Part shown: positions 55,017 to 63,441 of the stretch, piece by piece | How positions within the stretch are numbered: the stretch's first letter is position 1 | Layout of the letters: each line of letters starts with the position of its first letter | NCBI GenBank assembly: GCA_017514235.1 | Contig: JAFWKK010000003.1 | Coordinates: 55,905 to 119,904 of the forward strand | From: Kiritimatiellia bacterium | Lineage (GTDB): Bacteria; Verrucomicrobiota; Kiritimatiellia; RFP12; UBA1067 | DNA: 64,000 bases | Reading direction: 5' to 3' | Notes under the pieces: generated by a model | The model's input: only the letters and a program-made list of their open reading frames with translations | Told to the model about the DNA's origin: nothing | Databases searched by the model: none | Position numbers and translations under genes: made by a program

Positions 55017-56222
55017 TTATCGCCGCCGCAGGACGACAAGCGACTCGAACCGCGCCGTGCGCGGGAACATGTTGAACCACCGGACTGATTCCACGTCGTA
55101 GGCCGACGTGAGCACCCGAAGGTCCCGAGTGAGCGTGGCAGGGTCACAGGACACGTAGAAAATTCGCGCCGCATGCGAAGCTGCAAGACCGCGCGCCACG
55201 CCCGGCTCGAGTCCGCCGCGCGGCGGATCAACGATGACGGTGGTCCTGGCACCGAACCGCAGCTTGCGCATGCTCCGCCCCACGGTGTCCGCAAAAAAAC
55301 GCGCCTCGATGCCCTGCGCCGCCGCGTTCTGCTTCGCAGACGCCACGGCCTGGCGGCCGCTCTCTATTCCGGTCAGGCGCGTCGCCTCGCTGCCGCGCGC
55401 CCCGGCGCAGCACAGCCCGAAGACACCGACTCCGCAATAAAGGTCCACCATGTCGGGCGCGGCATCGCTGCCCTTGAGATAGTCGTCCACGACAGTCCGC
55501 ACAAGCGCCTCGCCGACAGCAGGATTGACCTGGTAAAAGCCGTCCGCAGGCACGTCGAACGTCCGTCCGCAGGTCGTCTCCTGAAGCACCAGCCCCGGCG
55601 GCGGCTCGCCGACCCACCACTTTACGCCGCTCCTGGGCGTCCAGCGGATCGTCACGCCGCCCTTGCGCGCTATGTCCCTGCGGACATGCTCCGCTCCTTG
55701 CGTCAGCAACGCAAGCACGCTGCGGCGTATCTCGGGAAGCTTTTCATTTATCGCGGGCACGGCAAGCGGATCCTCCGGCATGTCCACGATCTCGTCGCCC
55801 GACGCCATGCGGTAGCCTATGGCCCAGCGTCCGCCCTGCCGCGCAAAGTGGTAGACCACCTTGTTGCGGTAGTTCGCGGCCGCCGCAGGCCCGGCGGACG
55901 CCACGCCCGGGAACGGTATTCGGGCCCGCTCAAGGAAATCCTTCAGCTGCCCTTCCTTGGCCAGCGCCTCTCCGTCTTCGCCCAGGGCGGCGTAGACGCA
56001 GCCCGGAACGCCTGCAAACGCCCCGCCGTCAATGCGGTCGGGGCTCGGCTCCACCACCTCAACGAGCCGCGCCCGGACGAAATGGCGGCGCTCTTCGACG
56101 ATCTCGGCCTTTACGCTCTCGCCGGCCCAGGCGCCGGGCACGAAAACGACGCGCCCGTCGCCAAGACGGCCGAGCCCGTCGCCGCCATACACGTTCTTGG
56201 CAACGTAAACGGTGCTAGTCAC
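55017..56222 (-). CDS. rlmD: 23S rRNA (uracil-C5)-methyltransferase, RumA/RlmD type
   Basis: A 401-residue TrmA/RumA-family enzyme. GTG 56222 overlaps the GH97 stop (GTGA) with GAGG upstream; the longer frame is a shadow. A TRAM-like N-terminal domain (VYVAKNVYGGDGLGRLGDGR) precedes the methylase domain with DLYCGVGVFGLCCAG (SAM), VDPPRGGL and the catalytic Cys at about 357 in VSCDPATLTRD. The CGGCxxQH iron-sulphur segment of E. coli RumA is not obvious (only PGCVYA remains), so it may lack the cluster. It should methylate U1939 and/or U747-type positions. The exact target is uncertain, so the symbol is provisional. Confidence 0.8.
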   Translation of the reverse strand: MTSTVYVAKNVYGGDGLGRLGDGRVVFVPGAWAGESVKAEIVEERRHFVRARLVEVVEPSPDRIDGGAFAGVPGCVYAALGEDGEALAKEGQLKDFLERARIPFPGVASAGPAAAANYRNKVVYHFARQGGRWAIGYRMASGDEIVDMPEDPLAVPAINEKLPEIRRSVLALLTQGAEHVRRDIARKGGVTIRWTPRSGVKWWVGEPPPGLVLQETTCGRTFDVPADGFYQVNPAVGEALVRTVVDDYLKGSDAAPDMVDLYCGVGVFGLCCAGARGSEATRLTGIESGRQAVASAKQNAAAQGIEARFFADTVGRSMRKLRFGARTTVIVDPPRGGLEPGVARGLAASHAARIFYVSCDPATLTRDLRVLTSAYDVESVRWFNMFPRTARFESLVVLRRR

Positions 56223-58228
56223 TTTGAGAACCTCGCGATGAAACCGCCGCCGGAGGCCATGCGGAACGCTATGCTCTCGCCGGCGCGCACCCGCATCGTC
56301 TCGTGACCGTACGCCTGTGCATCGAGCCTCGTGCGCCAGTTGTCGCGGAACGCCTCCATGCGCCACACGCCCTCGCCGAGGAAGGAGGTGTCGAGCTGGT
56401 AGGTGCGGTGGTCGCCGTTGGTTATGCCGGCCACGTACCAGACGTCGCTCTTGCGGCGGGCTAAGACCACGAACGAGTCGGGGTCTCCGGCGAGGCCGAG
56501 GGTGTCGTCCCACGTTACGGGCGTTGCCGCCATGAACGCCAGCGACTCCCCGTTGCGCATGTAGTTCCCGGGACTGTCGCACAGCATCTGGAGCGGGGCC
56601 TCGTAAAGCGCCATCATGGCCATCTGCCGGCAGCGGGTTCCGAGAGACCCCGGATGGCTGTACGCTTTCTTAGGATACTTGCCGACCGCGTAGTTCTCCA
56701 TCGCTCCCGGCGTGTAGTCGAGCGGACCGGCCGTCATGCGCACGAACGCCGCCCTCACGTCGTTGTCGAGCATCTCCGGGTCGCCCTTGTTCCACTTCAT
56801 CTGCTCCAGCCCGTGAATGCCCTCGTAGTTGAGGATGTTCGGGTAACGCCGCTGAAGTCCGGTCGGGCGGTACATGCCGTGATAGTCAACGACCATCTTC
56901 TCCCTTGCGCACACGGCGGCGAACTTCTCGATGAACCGCACCAGCGACGCGTCGCCGCGGTCCATGAAGTCGACCTTGAAGCCCGCCGCACCGAGCTTCG
57001 CGAAGTGCGACGCCACCTTCTCCTCCTCGCCGACGACCTGCGCCCACGCCATCCAGAGTATGATGCCGACGCCCTTCTCGCGGCCGTGGCGTATGATTTC
57101 CGGAACGTCTACGGCCGGATTGAACTTCCATATGTCCAGCTTCTCGCTCCAGCCCTCGTCGAGTATGACGTACTCTATGCCATGCGCGGCGGCGAAGTCT
57201 ATGTACCGCTTGTAGGTGCCGGTAGTGCAGTTGGTCACGCCCTTGCCCTCCCAGTTGTTCCACCAGTCCCACGCCACCTTGCCGGGCTTGACCCACGAGA
57301 AGTCGGCGTCCTTGTCAGCAGGCGCGGCAAGCGCGTATACAATGTCCGCCTCGGCAAGCTTCGCGGGCGCATCCGCCAGCACGAAAGTACGCCAAGGGAA
57401 AGTGCGCGTACCTTCCGTTTCCACAAGCCAGTCGGCGTGCTTCTCAACGCGCACCCAGCGGCCGCCGCGCTCCAGACGATTCGTGCCGCCGGCAGAGTGG
57501 TATTCGCGCTTCGGCCAGCCGGCGAAGCGGGCCTGAAGCCGCGTCATGCCAAGCTCGGACTCCGCCTCGTCCAGATTCCAGATCGGATAATCGCGCACGT
57601 CGGACTCCGTCACTGCCACCGTCTTGCCGGAAACGGAATACACGAACGGCAGATAGACGATCTTGTTATTGTCGCTGTCGGTCTTCACGTCACGGGCGCG
57701 GAGGCTCTTGCACTTCGTCTCCTCGCAGCCTACGCGGTCAGTGAAGTGCACCCAGCACTTAGCCGCCGCGTCCGGCACGGTGACGTCCGCCCGCTCGCCG
57801 CTGACGCGTATGCGATCCCCGAACTTCGTCTCGAAGCGGTATGCCGCGCCGTCGTCGCGCGCCACGATGCGGACCGCCCACTTGCCAAAGTCAACGAGCG
57901 CCTCGTAGCCATTCTGGCTGACCTTGCCTTTCTTGTACACCGGAGTAGGCACCTTGCCGAGAAGCCGCCCCGACGAGACGACCGGCTTGACGGTCTCAGC
58001 GTCGCGTCCGAGACGCTTGCCCTCGACCCTGAGCATCAACCTGCTCTTCGCGACCATCGTTCTGCCGTCGCGCAGCACCTCGTACGATAGCGGATTCAGA
58101 TAAAGTCGAATCTCGTTGCGCCCGTCGGGCGAAGCGACCGAAGCCACGGGCCCGTCGCCACGGAACAGCATACAACCACAAACGCCAAGCGTCGCAACGC
58201 CGGCAACCAGCATCACAAGTCTCTTCAT
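56219..58228 (-). CDS. GH97 glycoside hydrolase (SusB-like), lipoprotein
   Basis: A 669-residue enzyme with a lipoprotein signal (MKRLVMLVAGVATLGVCGC). GH97 features are in order: an N-terminal beta-sandwich (VASPDGRNEIRLYLNPLSYE); the TIM barrel with WDWWNNWEGKG, EYVILDEGWSEKLDIW, GAAGFKVDFMDRGD and VDYHGMYRPTGLQRRYPN; and MAGPLDYTPGAM-like TAGPLDYTPGAMEN. The C-terminal sandwich carries WYVAGITNGDHRTYQLD. The family contains alpha-glucosidases (inverting) and alpha-galactosidases (retaining). Its promoter is at the pdxT stop with only seven bases between -10 and ATG, so its mRNA is probably leaderless. It overlaps rlmD by four bases. Confidence 0.92.
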   Translation of the reverse strand: MKRLVMLVAGVATLGVCGCMLFRGDGPVASVASPDGRNEIRLYLNPLSYEVLRDGRTMVAKSRLMLRVEGKRLGRDAETVKPVVSSGRLLGKVPTPVYKKGKVSQNGYEALVDFGKWAVRIVARDDGAAYRFETKFGDRIRVSGERADVTVPDAAAKCWVHFTDRVGCEETKCKSLRARDVKTDSDNNKIVYLPFVYSVSGKTVAVTESDVRDYPIWNLDEAESELGMTRLQARFAGWPKREYHSAGGTNRLERGGRWVRVEKHADWLVETEGTRTFPWRTFVLADAPAKLAEADIVYALAAPADKDADFSWVKPGKVAWDWWNNWEGKGVTNCTTGTYKRYIDFAAAHGIEYVILDEGWSEKLDIWKFNPAVDVPEIIRHGREKGVGIILWMAWAQVVGEEEKVASHFAKLGAAGFKVDFMDRGDASLVRFIEKFAAVCAREKMVVDYHGMYRPTGLQRRYPNILNYEGIHGLEQMKWNKGDPEMLDNDVRAAFVRMTAGPLDYTPGAMENYAVGKYPKKAYSHPGSLGTRCRQMAMMALYEAPLQMLCDSPGNYMRNGESLAFMAATPVTWDDTLGLAGDPDSFVVLARRKSDVWYVAGITNGDHRTYQLDTSFLGEGVWRMEAFRDNWRTRLDAQAYGHETMRVRAGESIAFRMASGGGFIARFSK

Positions 58229-58235
58229 GGGGCCG

Positions 58236-58265
58236 ATTATAGCATTTGCCGACCCCAGCCGTCAA
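58236..58265 (-). promoter_or_regulatory. Promoter of the GH97 gene, predicted leaderless
   Basis: On the minus strand, TTGACG (58260-58265, overlapping the pdxT stop), an 18-nt spacer, and TATAAT (58236-58241). Only seven bases (CGGCCCC) separate the -10 from the ATG and no Shine-Dalgarno is present. Confidence 0.65.
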
Positions 58266-58804
58266 ATCGGACGCAATCCGCCCGCATTCAGCTCCGGGTG
58301 CCAGGTGAAGGCCGTGACGTTCCGCCAGCGGACGGCGGTGGGCTGGCCGTTGAAGACCGACAGGACCTTTGCCTCAGGGGAAACTGCGGTAATGGCGGGG
58401 GCGCGTATGAACGTCATCGGGACACCAGGCGTTCCGTCAAAGTCGCCGACCGTCCTGAAGCTACCGAGCTGCCGCCCGTATGCGTTGCGACGAACCGTGA
58501 CCGGCAACGAACCGAACCAGACCGTCGGATCGTCCTCGATCTTCTCCGCGAGCAGGATAAGCCCGGCGCAGACGGCGAACACTGGCAACCCGCCGTCAAT
58601 GCGCTCCTTCAGCGGCTCAAAGAGCCCGAGATCCTTCAGGAGCTTGCCCTGCACGGTAGATTCGCCGCCCGGCAGGGCGAGCAAGTCCAGGCCGCGCTCG
58701 AGGTCGGAGCGTTGCCGGATCTCAAAGACGTCAGCCCCCTGCGACCGCCAGTAGGCCTCCATCTCGGCAAACGCACCCTGGACCGATAGCACGCCAACTT
58801 TCAT
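58262..58804 (-). CDS. pdxT: Pyridoxal 5'-phosphate synthase glutaminase subunit
   Basis: A 180-residue class I glutamine amidotransferase. ATG 58804 follows AAGGGGAAG. The PdxT pattern is MKVGVLSVQGAFAEM, ALPGGESTV, catalytic Cys in VFAVCAGLILLAEK and the His-Glu pair in TWHPELN. It hydrolyses glutamine and passes ammonia to PdxS for PLP synthesis. It is 28 bp downstream of pdxS in one operon. It is slightly shorter at the C-terminus than the usual about 195 residues. Confidence 0.95.
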   Translation of the reverse strand: MKVGVLSVQGAFAEMEAYWRSQGADVFEIRQRSDLERGLDLLALPGGESTVQGKLLKDLGLFEPLKERIDGGLPVFAVCAGLILLAEKIEDDPTVWFGSLPVTVRRNAYGRQLGSFRTVGDFDGTPGVPMTFIRAPAITAVSPEAKVLSVFNGQPTAVRWRNVTAFTWHPELNAGGLRPI

Positions 58805-58832
58805 CCGACTTCCCCTTCTACCCAAATAACCA

Positions 58833-59705
58833 CTACTTCCCGCGCTCTTCCATTATGGTCTCGATCTCGTCGGCGTTGATGCCGACCATCGCCGGACCAA
58901 GGTTCTCCGACAGCTTTGCGAGCAGCTTGGAGTCCTGCCAGTTGGTGACGGCCTGGACGATCGCCGCCGCACGCTTCGCGGGGTCGCCGCTCTTGAATAT
59001 GCCGGAGCCTACGAACACGCCCTCTGCGCCAAGTTCCATCATGAGAGCGGCATCGGCCGGCGTGGCAACGCCGCCTGCGGCAAAGTTCACGACGGGAAGC
59101 TTGCCGTTGTCATGCACGAACCTCACCAGATCGAGCGGGGCGGCCAGCTCCTTCGCCGCCTCGTACAGCTCGTCTTCGCGTAGGGACGCGACGCGGCGGA
59201 TCTCGCTCTGCATCTTGCGCATGTGCCTGACCGCCTGCACCACGTCGCCCGTGCCAGGTTCCCCCTTGGTACGGATCATCGTCGCGCCCTCGCCGATGCG
59301 CCGCAGGGCTTCGCCGAGATCGCGCGCGCCGCAGACGAACGGCACGGAGAACTTCGTCTTGTCTATGTGCCGCACGTCATCGGCAGGCGAAAGCACCTCG
59401 GACTCGTCTATGTAGTCTATCTCTATAGCCTCCAGTATCCGCGCTTCGGCGATGTGGCCGATGCGGCACTTCGCCATCACCGGAATGGAGACGGCCGCCT
59501 GAATGCCCTTTATCATCGCCGGATCGCTCATGCGAGAGACTCCGCCTGCCGCGCGGATGTCGGCGGGGATGCGCTCGAGCGCCATCACCGCGCACGCGCC
59601 GGCGTCCTCGGCGATCTTCGCCTGTTCGGGCGTCGTAACGTCCATGATCACTCCGCCCTTAAGCATTTGCGCAAGGTTGCGGTTCAGTTCCTGCCTGTCG
59701 TTCAT
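58833..59705 (-). CDS. pdxS: Pyridoxal 5'-phosphate synthase subunit
   Basis: A 290-residue (beta/alpha)8 synthase, nearly invariant in its family: [38 protein letters not shown], and the catalytic Lys in [14 protein letters not shown]. The second Lys is in [13 protein letters not shown], with [17 protein letters not shown] after it. It makes PLP directly from ribose 5-phosphate, glyceraldehyde 3-phosphate and ammonia from PdxT. AAGGAGG precedes the ATG. Its promoter lies 31-58 nt upstream. Confidence 0.97.
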   Translation of the reverse strand: MNDRQELNRNLAQMLKGGVIMDVTTPEQAKIAEDAGACAVMALERIPADIRAAGGVSRMSDPAMIKGIQAAVSIPVMAKCRIGHIAEARILEAIEIDYIDESEVLSPADDVRHIDKTKFSVPFVCGARDLGEALRRIGEGATMIRTKGEPGTGDVVQAVRHMRKMQSEIRRVASLREDELYEAAKELAAPLDLVRFVHDNGKLPVVNFAAGGVATPADAALMMELGAEGVFVGSGIFKSGDPAKRAAAIVQAVTNWQDSKLLAKLSENLGPAMVGINADEIETIMEERGK

Positions 59706-59735
59706 GTTGCCTCCTTAATGATAGGGTCGAGCATC

Positions 59736-59763
59736 ATTATACACCATCGCCGACAACTGTCGA
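59736..59763 (-). promoter_or_regulatory. Promoter of pdxST
   Basis: On the minus strand, TCGACA (59758-59763), a 16-nt spacer ending in GTG, and a perfect TATAAT (59736-59741). The ATG is 30 nt downstream, after AAGGAGG. Confidence 0.65.
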
Positions 59764-59823
59764 AAATAGGAATTTCATCCATTCCGCCATAGGCGCATCC
59801 TATGCCTCGCCGTCGCCATGCAG

Positions 59824-59854
59824 TTGACTGCACAGGGGGGTGTTTTGGTATAAT
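59824..59854 (+). promoter_or_regulatory. Promoter of the M20 peptidase gene
   Basis: TTGACT (59824-59829), a 19-nt spacer ending in TGG, and TATAAT (59849-59854), an extended -10. The leader of about 40 nt contains AGGAAA before the ATG. It diverges from the pdxST promoter within the same 196-bp spacer. Confidence 0.6.
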
Positions 59855-59901
59855 AGCCTGGCAGTTACCATAACTTTAAACGCAAAACTAGGAAACCAGA
59901 C

Positions 59902-61041
59902 ATGAAGAAAATGCTGTTGGCGGCGTCTGCCTGCCTTGTAGCGGCCTGCGTTGCGCAGTCCGCCGACCTCGACTTTCTCAAGGAGCTCGTCGAGATACCC
60001 AGTTCGTCCATCGACTACCCGCAGGTCAACCGCGCGATGCGCGCCATGAAGGCTTATCTTGAGAAGCGCGGGCTCTTCTGTACGGTCGAGACCGACGACG
60101 ACGGCCGCGAACTTCTGTTCGCCGCGACGAAGCCGGGGAAGGTGCAGGATTACGTCATATCGGCGCATCTTGACGTGGTGCCGGCCTCCTACGAGGGCCA
60201 GTACACGTTCAAGAACGAGAACGGGCGCCTCTCCGGGCGCGGCGTGGGCGACGACAAGGGCGGTTCGCTCGCCGTGGCGCAGGCACTTGCCGCGCTCGCT
60301 GGCAAAGACGTGTCCGTAGGCTGCATATTCGGGGCGGACGAGGAACTGGGCGGCTTCACGACCACATGGATGGTCGAGAAGATGGGCTACCGCCCGCGGA
60401 AGATGGTGATCGTGGTCGACAGCGCCTACGGCAAGATAGGCTATGCGACGAAGGGCCAGCTGATGGTCCGGGCGACGATCACGGGGAAAGGCGGCCATTC
60501 GTCGGCTCCGTGGAATTGCGAAGACCTCATAACGCAGCTTTCCTCGGCCGTCGTAAAGATCAAGGAAGAATGGTATCGCCGCCATCCGATGGCGGACGGC
60601 CCGGACCACTGGTCGGACGTGCTGACGCCGACGATCATCCATTCGGAAGGCACGGCGCTTAACCGCATTCCGTCCGAGGTGTGGGTCAACTTCAACCTGC
60701 GTTCGGTGCGTCCGGAGGCCAAGGACGAATGCATCCAGCTCGTCCGCGAGGTCACGGGCGGCAAGGTCGAGGTCGTGCGCTATTCGCCGCCGTGCGTGAC
60801 CGACGGGGACAACCCGTACGTGCTGCGGCTGAAGAAGGCGATGGAAGCCGAGCTGAAGGCTCCGGTTCCGCTCGAGCGCATGCCTTTCGCGACGGACGCT
60901 CGCTGCTTCGTATCGTGCAATGTGCCGGTCGTCAACATCGGGCACGAGCACGGCGATGCGCACGGGGCGACCGAGTGGGCCAATGCCGATTCGATAGACG
61001 TCGTGACGCGCTACCTGACTGCATTCCTGCTTGCCGAATAA
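59902..61041 (+). CDS. Exported M20-family metallopeptidase/deacylase
   Basis: A 379-residue protein with signal peptide (MKKMLLAASACLVAACVAQS). The dizinc motifs are SAHLDVVP, GRGVGDDKGG (bridging Asp), FGADEELGG (Glu pair) and GHEHGDAHGATEW near the end. The dimerisation lid (GKGGHSSAPWNCEDL) is intact. It belongs to the ArgE/DapE/CPG2/PepV-like peptidases. Export makes a dipeptidase or amidohydrolase role outside the cytoplasm more likely than biosynthesis. A Cys in the signal (LVAACVA) could serve as a lipobox. It is the first plus-strand gene in the window. Confidence 0.88.
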   Translation: MKKMLLAASACLVAACVAQSADLDFLKELVEIPSSSIDYPQVNRAMRAMKAYLEKRGLFCTVETDDDGRELLFAATKPGKVQDYVISAHLDVVPASYEGQYTFKNENGRLSGRGVGDDKGGSLAVAQALAALAGKDVSVGCIFGADEELGGFTTTWMVEKMGYRPRKMVIVVDSAYGKIGYATKGQLMVRATITGKGGHSSAPWNCEDLITQLSSAVVKIKEEWYRRHPMADGPDHWSDVLTPTIIHSEGTALNRIPSEVWVNFNLRSVRPEAKDECIQLVREVTGGKVEVVRYSPPCVTDGDNPYVLRLKKAMEAELKAPVPLERMPFATDARCFVSCNVPVVNIGHEHGDAHGATEWANADSIDVVTRYLTAFLLAE

Positions 61042-61049
61042 GCGACCAC

Positions 61050-61416
61050 ATGAAAAAGACGCTGCCTTCGATCGCCGCCGCGCCCGGCATCCACGCGAAG
61101 GGCAACGACATCTACGTCTCCGTGGCGTTCAACGAGCCCGTGACGGTCACCGGCTTCCCGTCGCTCACGACGACCAGCTGGGGGGGGGGCTCAACTACTT
61201 CTCCGGCAGCGGCTCGAACGTCCTCACCTTCAAGGGCACGATTTCCGACACCGCCTCCGGCCCCCTTCAACGTCACCGGCAAGAGCGGCGCAATCAAGGA
61301 CCTCGCCGGCAACCCGCTTGGCACCGCCGCGCTTCTTCCGCGCGCTGCTCACGCCAATTAGGCCCGACTACACGAAACAGGTTTTCGACTACCGCGAGCA
61401 GCGGGCAGAACGTTAA
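61050..61416 (+). pseudogene. Frameshifted fragment of a secreted Ig-like protein
   Basis: The frame opened at ATG 61050 gives NDIYVSVAFNEPVTVTGFPS, the start of a SwmA/Big-type bacterial Ig module. It loses the frame at a run of ten G (about 61180-61189). The next frame continues it (LNYFSGSGSNVLTFKGTISD), and after a run of C near 61260 the first frame resumes (FNVTGKSGAIKDLAGNPLGT). A third frame gives a plausible end (RPDYTKQVFDYREQRAER) with TAA at 61414. At least three shifts make it a pseudogene, unless the homopolymers are sequencing errors. It has no export signal of its own. Confidence 0.65.
61408..61416. repeat. Target-site duplication, left copy
   Basis: GAACGTTAA lies immediately left of the MITE-like element and is repeated exactly at its right end (61784-61792). 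Nine bases is typical of several DDE transposase families. Confidence 0.85.
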
Positions 61417-61783
61417 GGGTGCAACGAATTGTTTATGCAACAAGAATGCGATATGGGCGCTACGCGCGACCACGAAACGGCACGAAAAGCCCCGCGTCCT
61501 GCCTCCGTTTCGTGAGATTTCGTGTGCCGCGAAGGCGGCTTTCGTGTCCTGCGGACGGCGCGCCCCGAAAGGGGCGGCGGTGGCGGCGCAACTGGCGAGG
61601 CGACGCCTCAGGCCAGGTCGCGGCGATACCGCCGTGCGTTGCCGCATGGCAACGCGCCGTTCGCAGGCGTTCGTGGTCGCGCGTAGCGCAAACCGAATCG
61701 TTTGGCACATGTGAAACCGTATATGTGGAGTCGCGACGATGCTGACATGCCGTGCTTTTGTGCATAAAAGTCTCGGTGCACCC
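61417..61783. mobile_element. MITE-like element, copy 2 (367 bp)
   Basis: Same length as the copy at 22480-22846 and differing at nine positions. It has the same terminal inverted repeats (left GGGTGCAACGAA, right the complement of GGGTGCACCGAG) and the internal 18-bp inverted repeat. A perfect 9-bp target duplication flanks it, so this copy entered by transposition, and more recently than copy 1, whose duplication is decayed. It separates the Ig-like pseudogene from the restriction-modification promoter. No transposase is encoded. Confidence 0.85.
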
Positions 61784-61792
61784 GAACGTTAA
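61784..61792. repeat. Target-site duplication, right copy
   Basis: An exact direct repeat (GAACGTTAA) of the nine bases at 61408-61416 bordering the element. Confidence 0.85.
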
Positions 61793-61830
61793 GGGGATGG
61801 GAAACTTGTGCCCTCAAAGTCACGGCGATT

Positions 61831-61839
61831 TGGTATAAT
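61831..61839 (+). promoter_or_regulatory. Extended -10 promoter of the methyltransferase gene
   Basis: TGGTATAAT with TATAAT at 61834-61839 and no good -35. The ATG is 24 nt downstream with AGGAAAA between. The element's right end lies about 50 bp upstream. Confidence 0.55.
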
Positions 61840-61863
61840 ATTTGTGTTTCCACAGGAAAAACC

Positions 61864-63441
61864 ATGCAATTGCGAGAACGCAAAATCAATGCTACGGGAA
61901 GCCGCCTCAACGGGCGGACCGTCCTGTGCGTCGTCGCATTGGCACTTGCCGAATCCCGTCCCTTGCGCGAACAGATGGAGCAACGGCGGATTATCCACGC
62001 CAACGAAACGCCTGTTGCCACAAAGCAGGAGCTGGGCCAGTATTTCACTCCCGGACACATTGCCGATTTCATGGCGTCGCTTTTTCCGGTAAACGGCGGC
62101 GGCGATGTTCGCATCCTTGACCCTGGAGCCGGCATCGGCATCCTTTCCTGTGCGTTGGCGGAACGTATTGCCTCAGAGCGGTGGGATGTCGGTTCGCTTG
62201 CCGTGGAGGCTTTTGAAATCGACCAGTCGCTTGTTGGGCAGTTGCAGGGAAATCTGGAAAAGGCATTGTCAGAGACTGGGTGGCGGGCGGAAGTCGTGAA
62301 TGGCGATTTCCTCGCGGCGGTCGCGGAATCGGTCAAACGTGGAGAATCGCCGCGCTACACGCATGTCATCATGAACCCGCCGTACAAAAAGATTCGCACT
62401 GCATCCAAGGAGCGCGAGTTGGTCCAATCGTTCGGGCTTGAAACGGTGAATCTCTACACGGCGTTCATGGGCGCGTCGATTGTCTCGACCGTCGATGGAG
62501 GCTACATCGTCGCCATTGTCCCGCGCAGTTTCTGCAACGGCACGTACTACAAGCCTTTTAGGGAGTTTCTCCTCAAGCGCTGCTCAATCGAGCGAATCCA
62601 TCTCTTCGACAGTCGCAACACGGCATTCAAGGACGAAGCCGTGTTGCAGGAAAACGTCATCATCATGTTACGCAAAGGCGGCGCGCAGGGAGATGTCATG
62701 GTGTCGTATTCAAGGGATGCGTCGCTGAAAGACTTGGAGAGCCGCACGTTTCCTTTTGCGGAGATCGTGTCGCCTGGAGACGGTGAGCAATACATTAACA
62801 TCCCTCAGGCACAGCGCAACGAATCCGATAGTGGATTTGAAGAATGCCATACTTCGCTGTGGGATATTGGCATTCAGGCGTCCACCGGGGCGGTAGTTGA
62901 TTTCAGGGTCAGAGACGCGCTTCGCAAAGAGCCTGAAGATGGTGCCGTGCCGTTACTGTACTCTGTCCATTTCAAGGACTGGCGTGTCCGCTGGCCAGTG
63001 GAATCGAAACGGCCCAATGCCATTGTGCGAACGTCTGACACGGAGAAGATGCTGTTGCCGAGGGGATATTACGTGGCGGTCAAGCGCTTTTCGGCGAAGG
63101 AAGAGAAGCGGCGACTTGTCGCCTCGCTCGTCCGGCCTGAAGATTTCAAAGCGGATTCCATTGCCTTTGAGAACCATCTGAACGTCTTCATGCAAGACAA
63201 GCACGGTCTTGACAAGTACATGGCGTATGGGCTTGCCGTGTGGCTCAACACGATGTGGCTTGACAAGAGGTTCCGCGTGTTCAGTGGTCATACGCAGGTC
63301 AACGCAACGGATCTTCGCAACCTCCCGTATCCGTCTGCAAAGCAATTGTCCGACATGGGGCGGAAGATTGAATTGGAGCAAGAATGGTCGCAGGCCGTTT
63401 TCGACAGAATCGCCAAGGAGGTTGTTGTCAATGGCAAATGA
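61864..63441 (+). CDS. N6-adenine DNA methyltransferase of a PstI/BsuBI-type system
   Basis: A 525-residue gamma-class (Eco57I/PstI-like) methyltransferase. The SAM motif DPGAGIG is at residues 86-92, acidic motif II about 116-120 (EAFEID), and the catalytic NPPY at 171-174. The region KQELGQYFTPGHIADFMASL is the conserved lead of this family. A C-terminal target-recognition part follows (residues about 300-520, with TQVNATDLRNLPYPS). The downstream gene is a PstI/BsuBI-type endonuclease whose ATG overlaps this stop by 11 bases, so the pair forms a type II system. By analogy the target could be CTGCAG, but specificity cannot be read from sequence. Base composition is less GC-rich than its neighbours, which suggests transfer. 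Confidence 0.9.
   Translation: MQLRERKINATGSRLNGRTVLCVVALALAESRPLREQMEQRRIIHANETPVATKQELGQYFTPGHIADFMASLFPVNGGGDVRILDPGAGIGILSCALAERIASERWDVGSLAVEAFEIDQSLVGQLQGNLEKALSETGWRAEVVNGDFLAAVAESVKRGESPRYTHVIMNPPYKKIRTASKERELVQSFGLETVNLYTAFMGASIVSTVDGGYIVAIVPRSFCNGTYYKPFREFLLKRCSIERIHLFDSRNTAFKDEAVLQENVIIMLRKGGAQGDVMVSYSRDASLKDLESRTFPFAEIVSPGDGEQYINIPQAQRNESDSGFEECHTSLWDIGIQASTGAVVDFRVRDALRKEPEDGAVPLLYSVHFKDWRVRWPVESKRPNAIVRTSDTEKMLLPRGYYVAVKRFSAKEEKRRLVASLVRPEDFKADSIAFENHLNVFMQDKHGLDKYMAYGLAVWLNTMWLDKRFRVFSGHTQVNATDLRNLPYPSAKQLSDMGRKIELEQEWSQAVFDRIAKEVVVNGK

Noticed and set aside
59706-59735. Riboswitch or PdxR-type operator before pdxS
   Set aside because: The leader is only about 25 nt and contains just the ribosome site; no palindrome or aptamer-sized structure is present.
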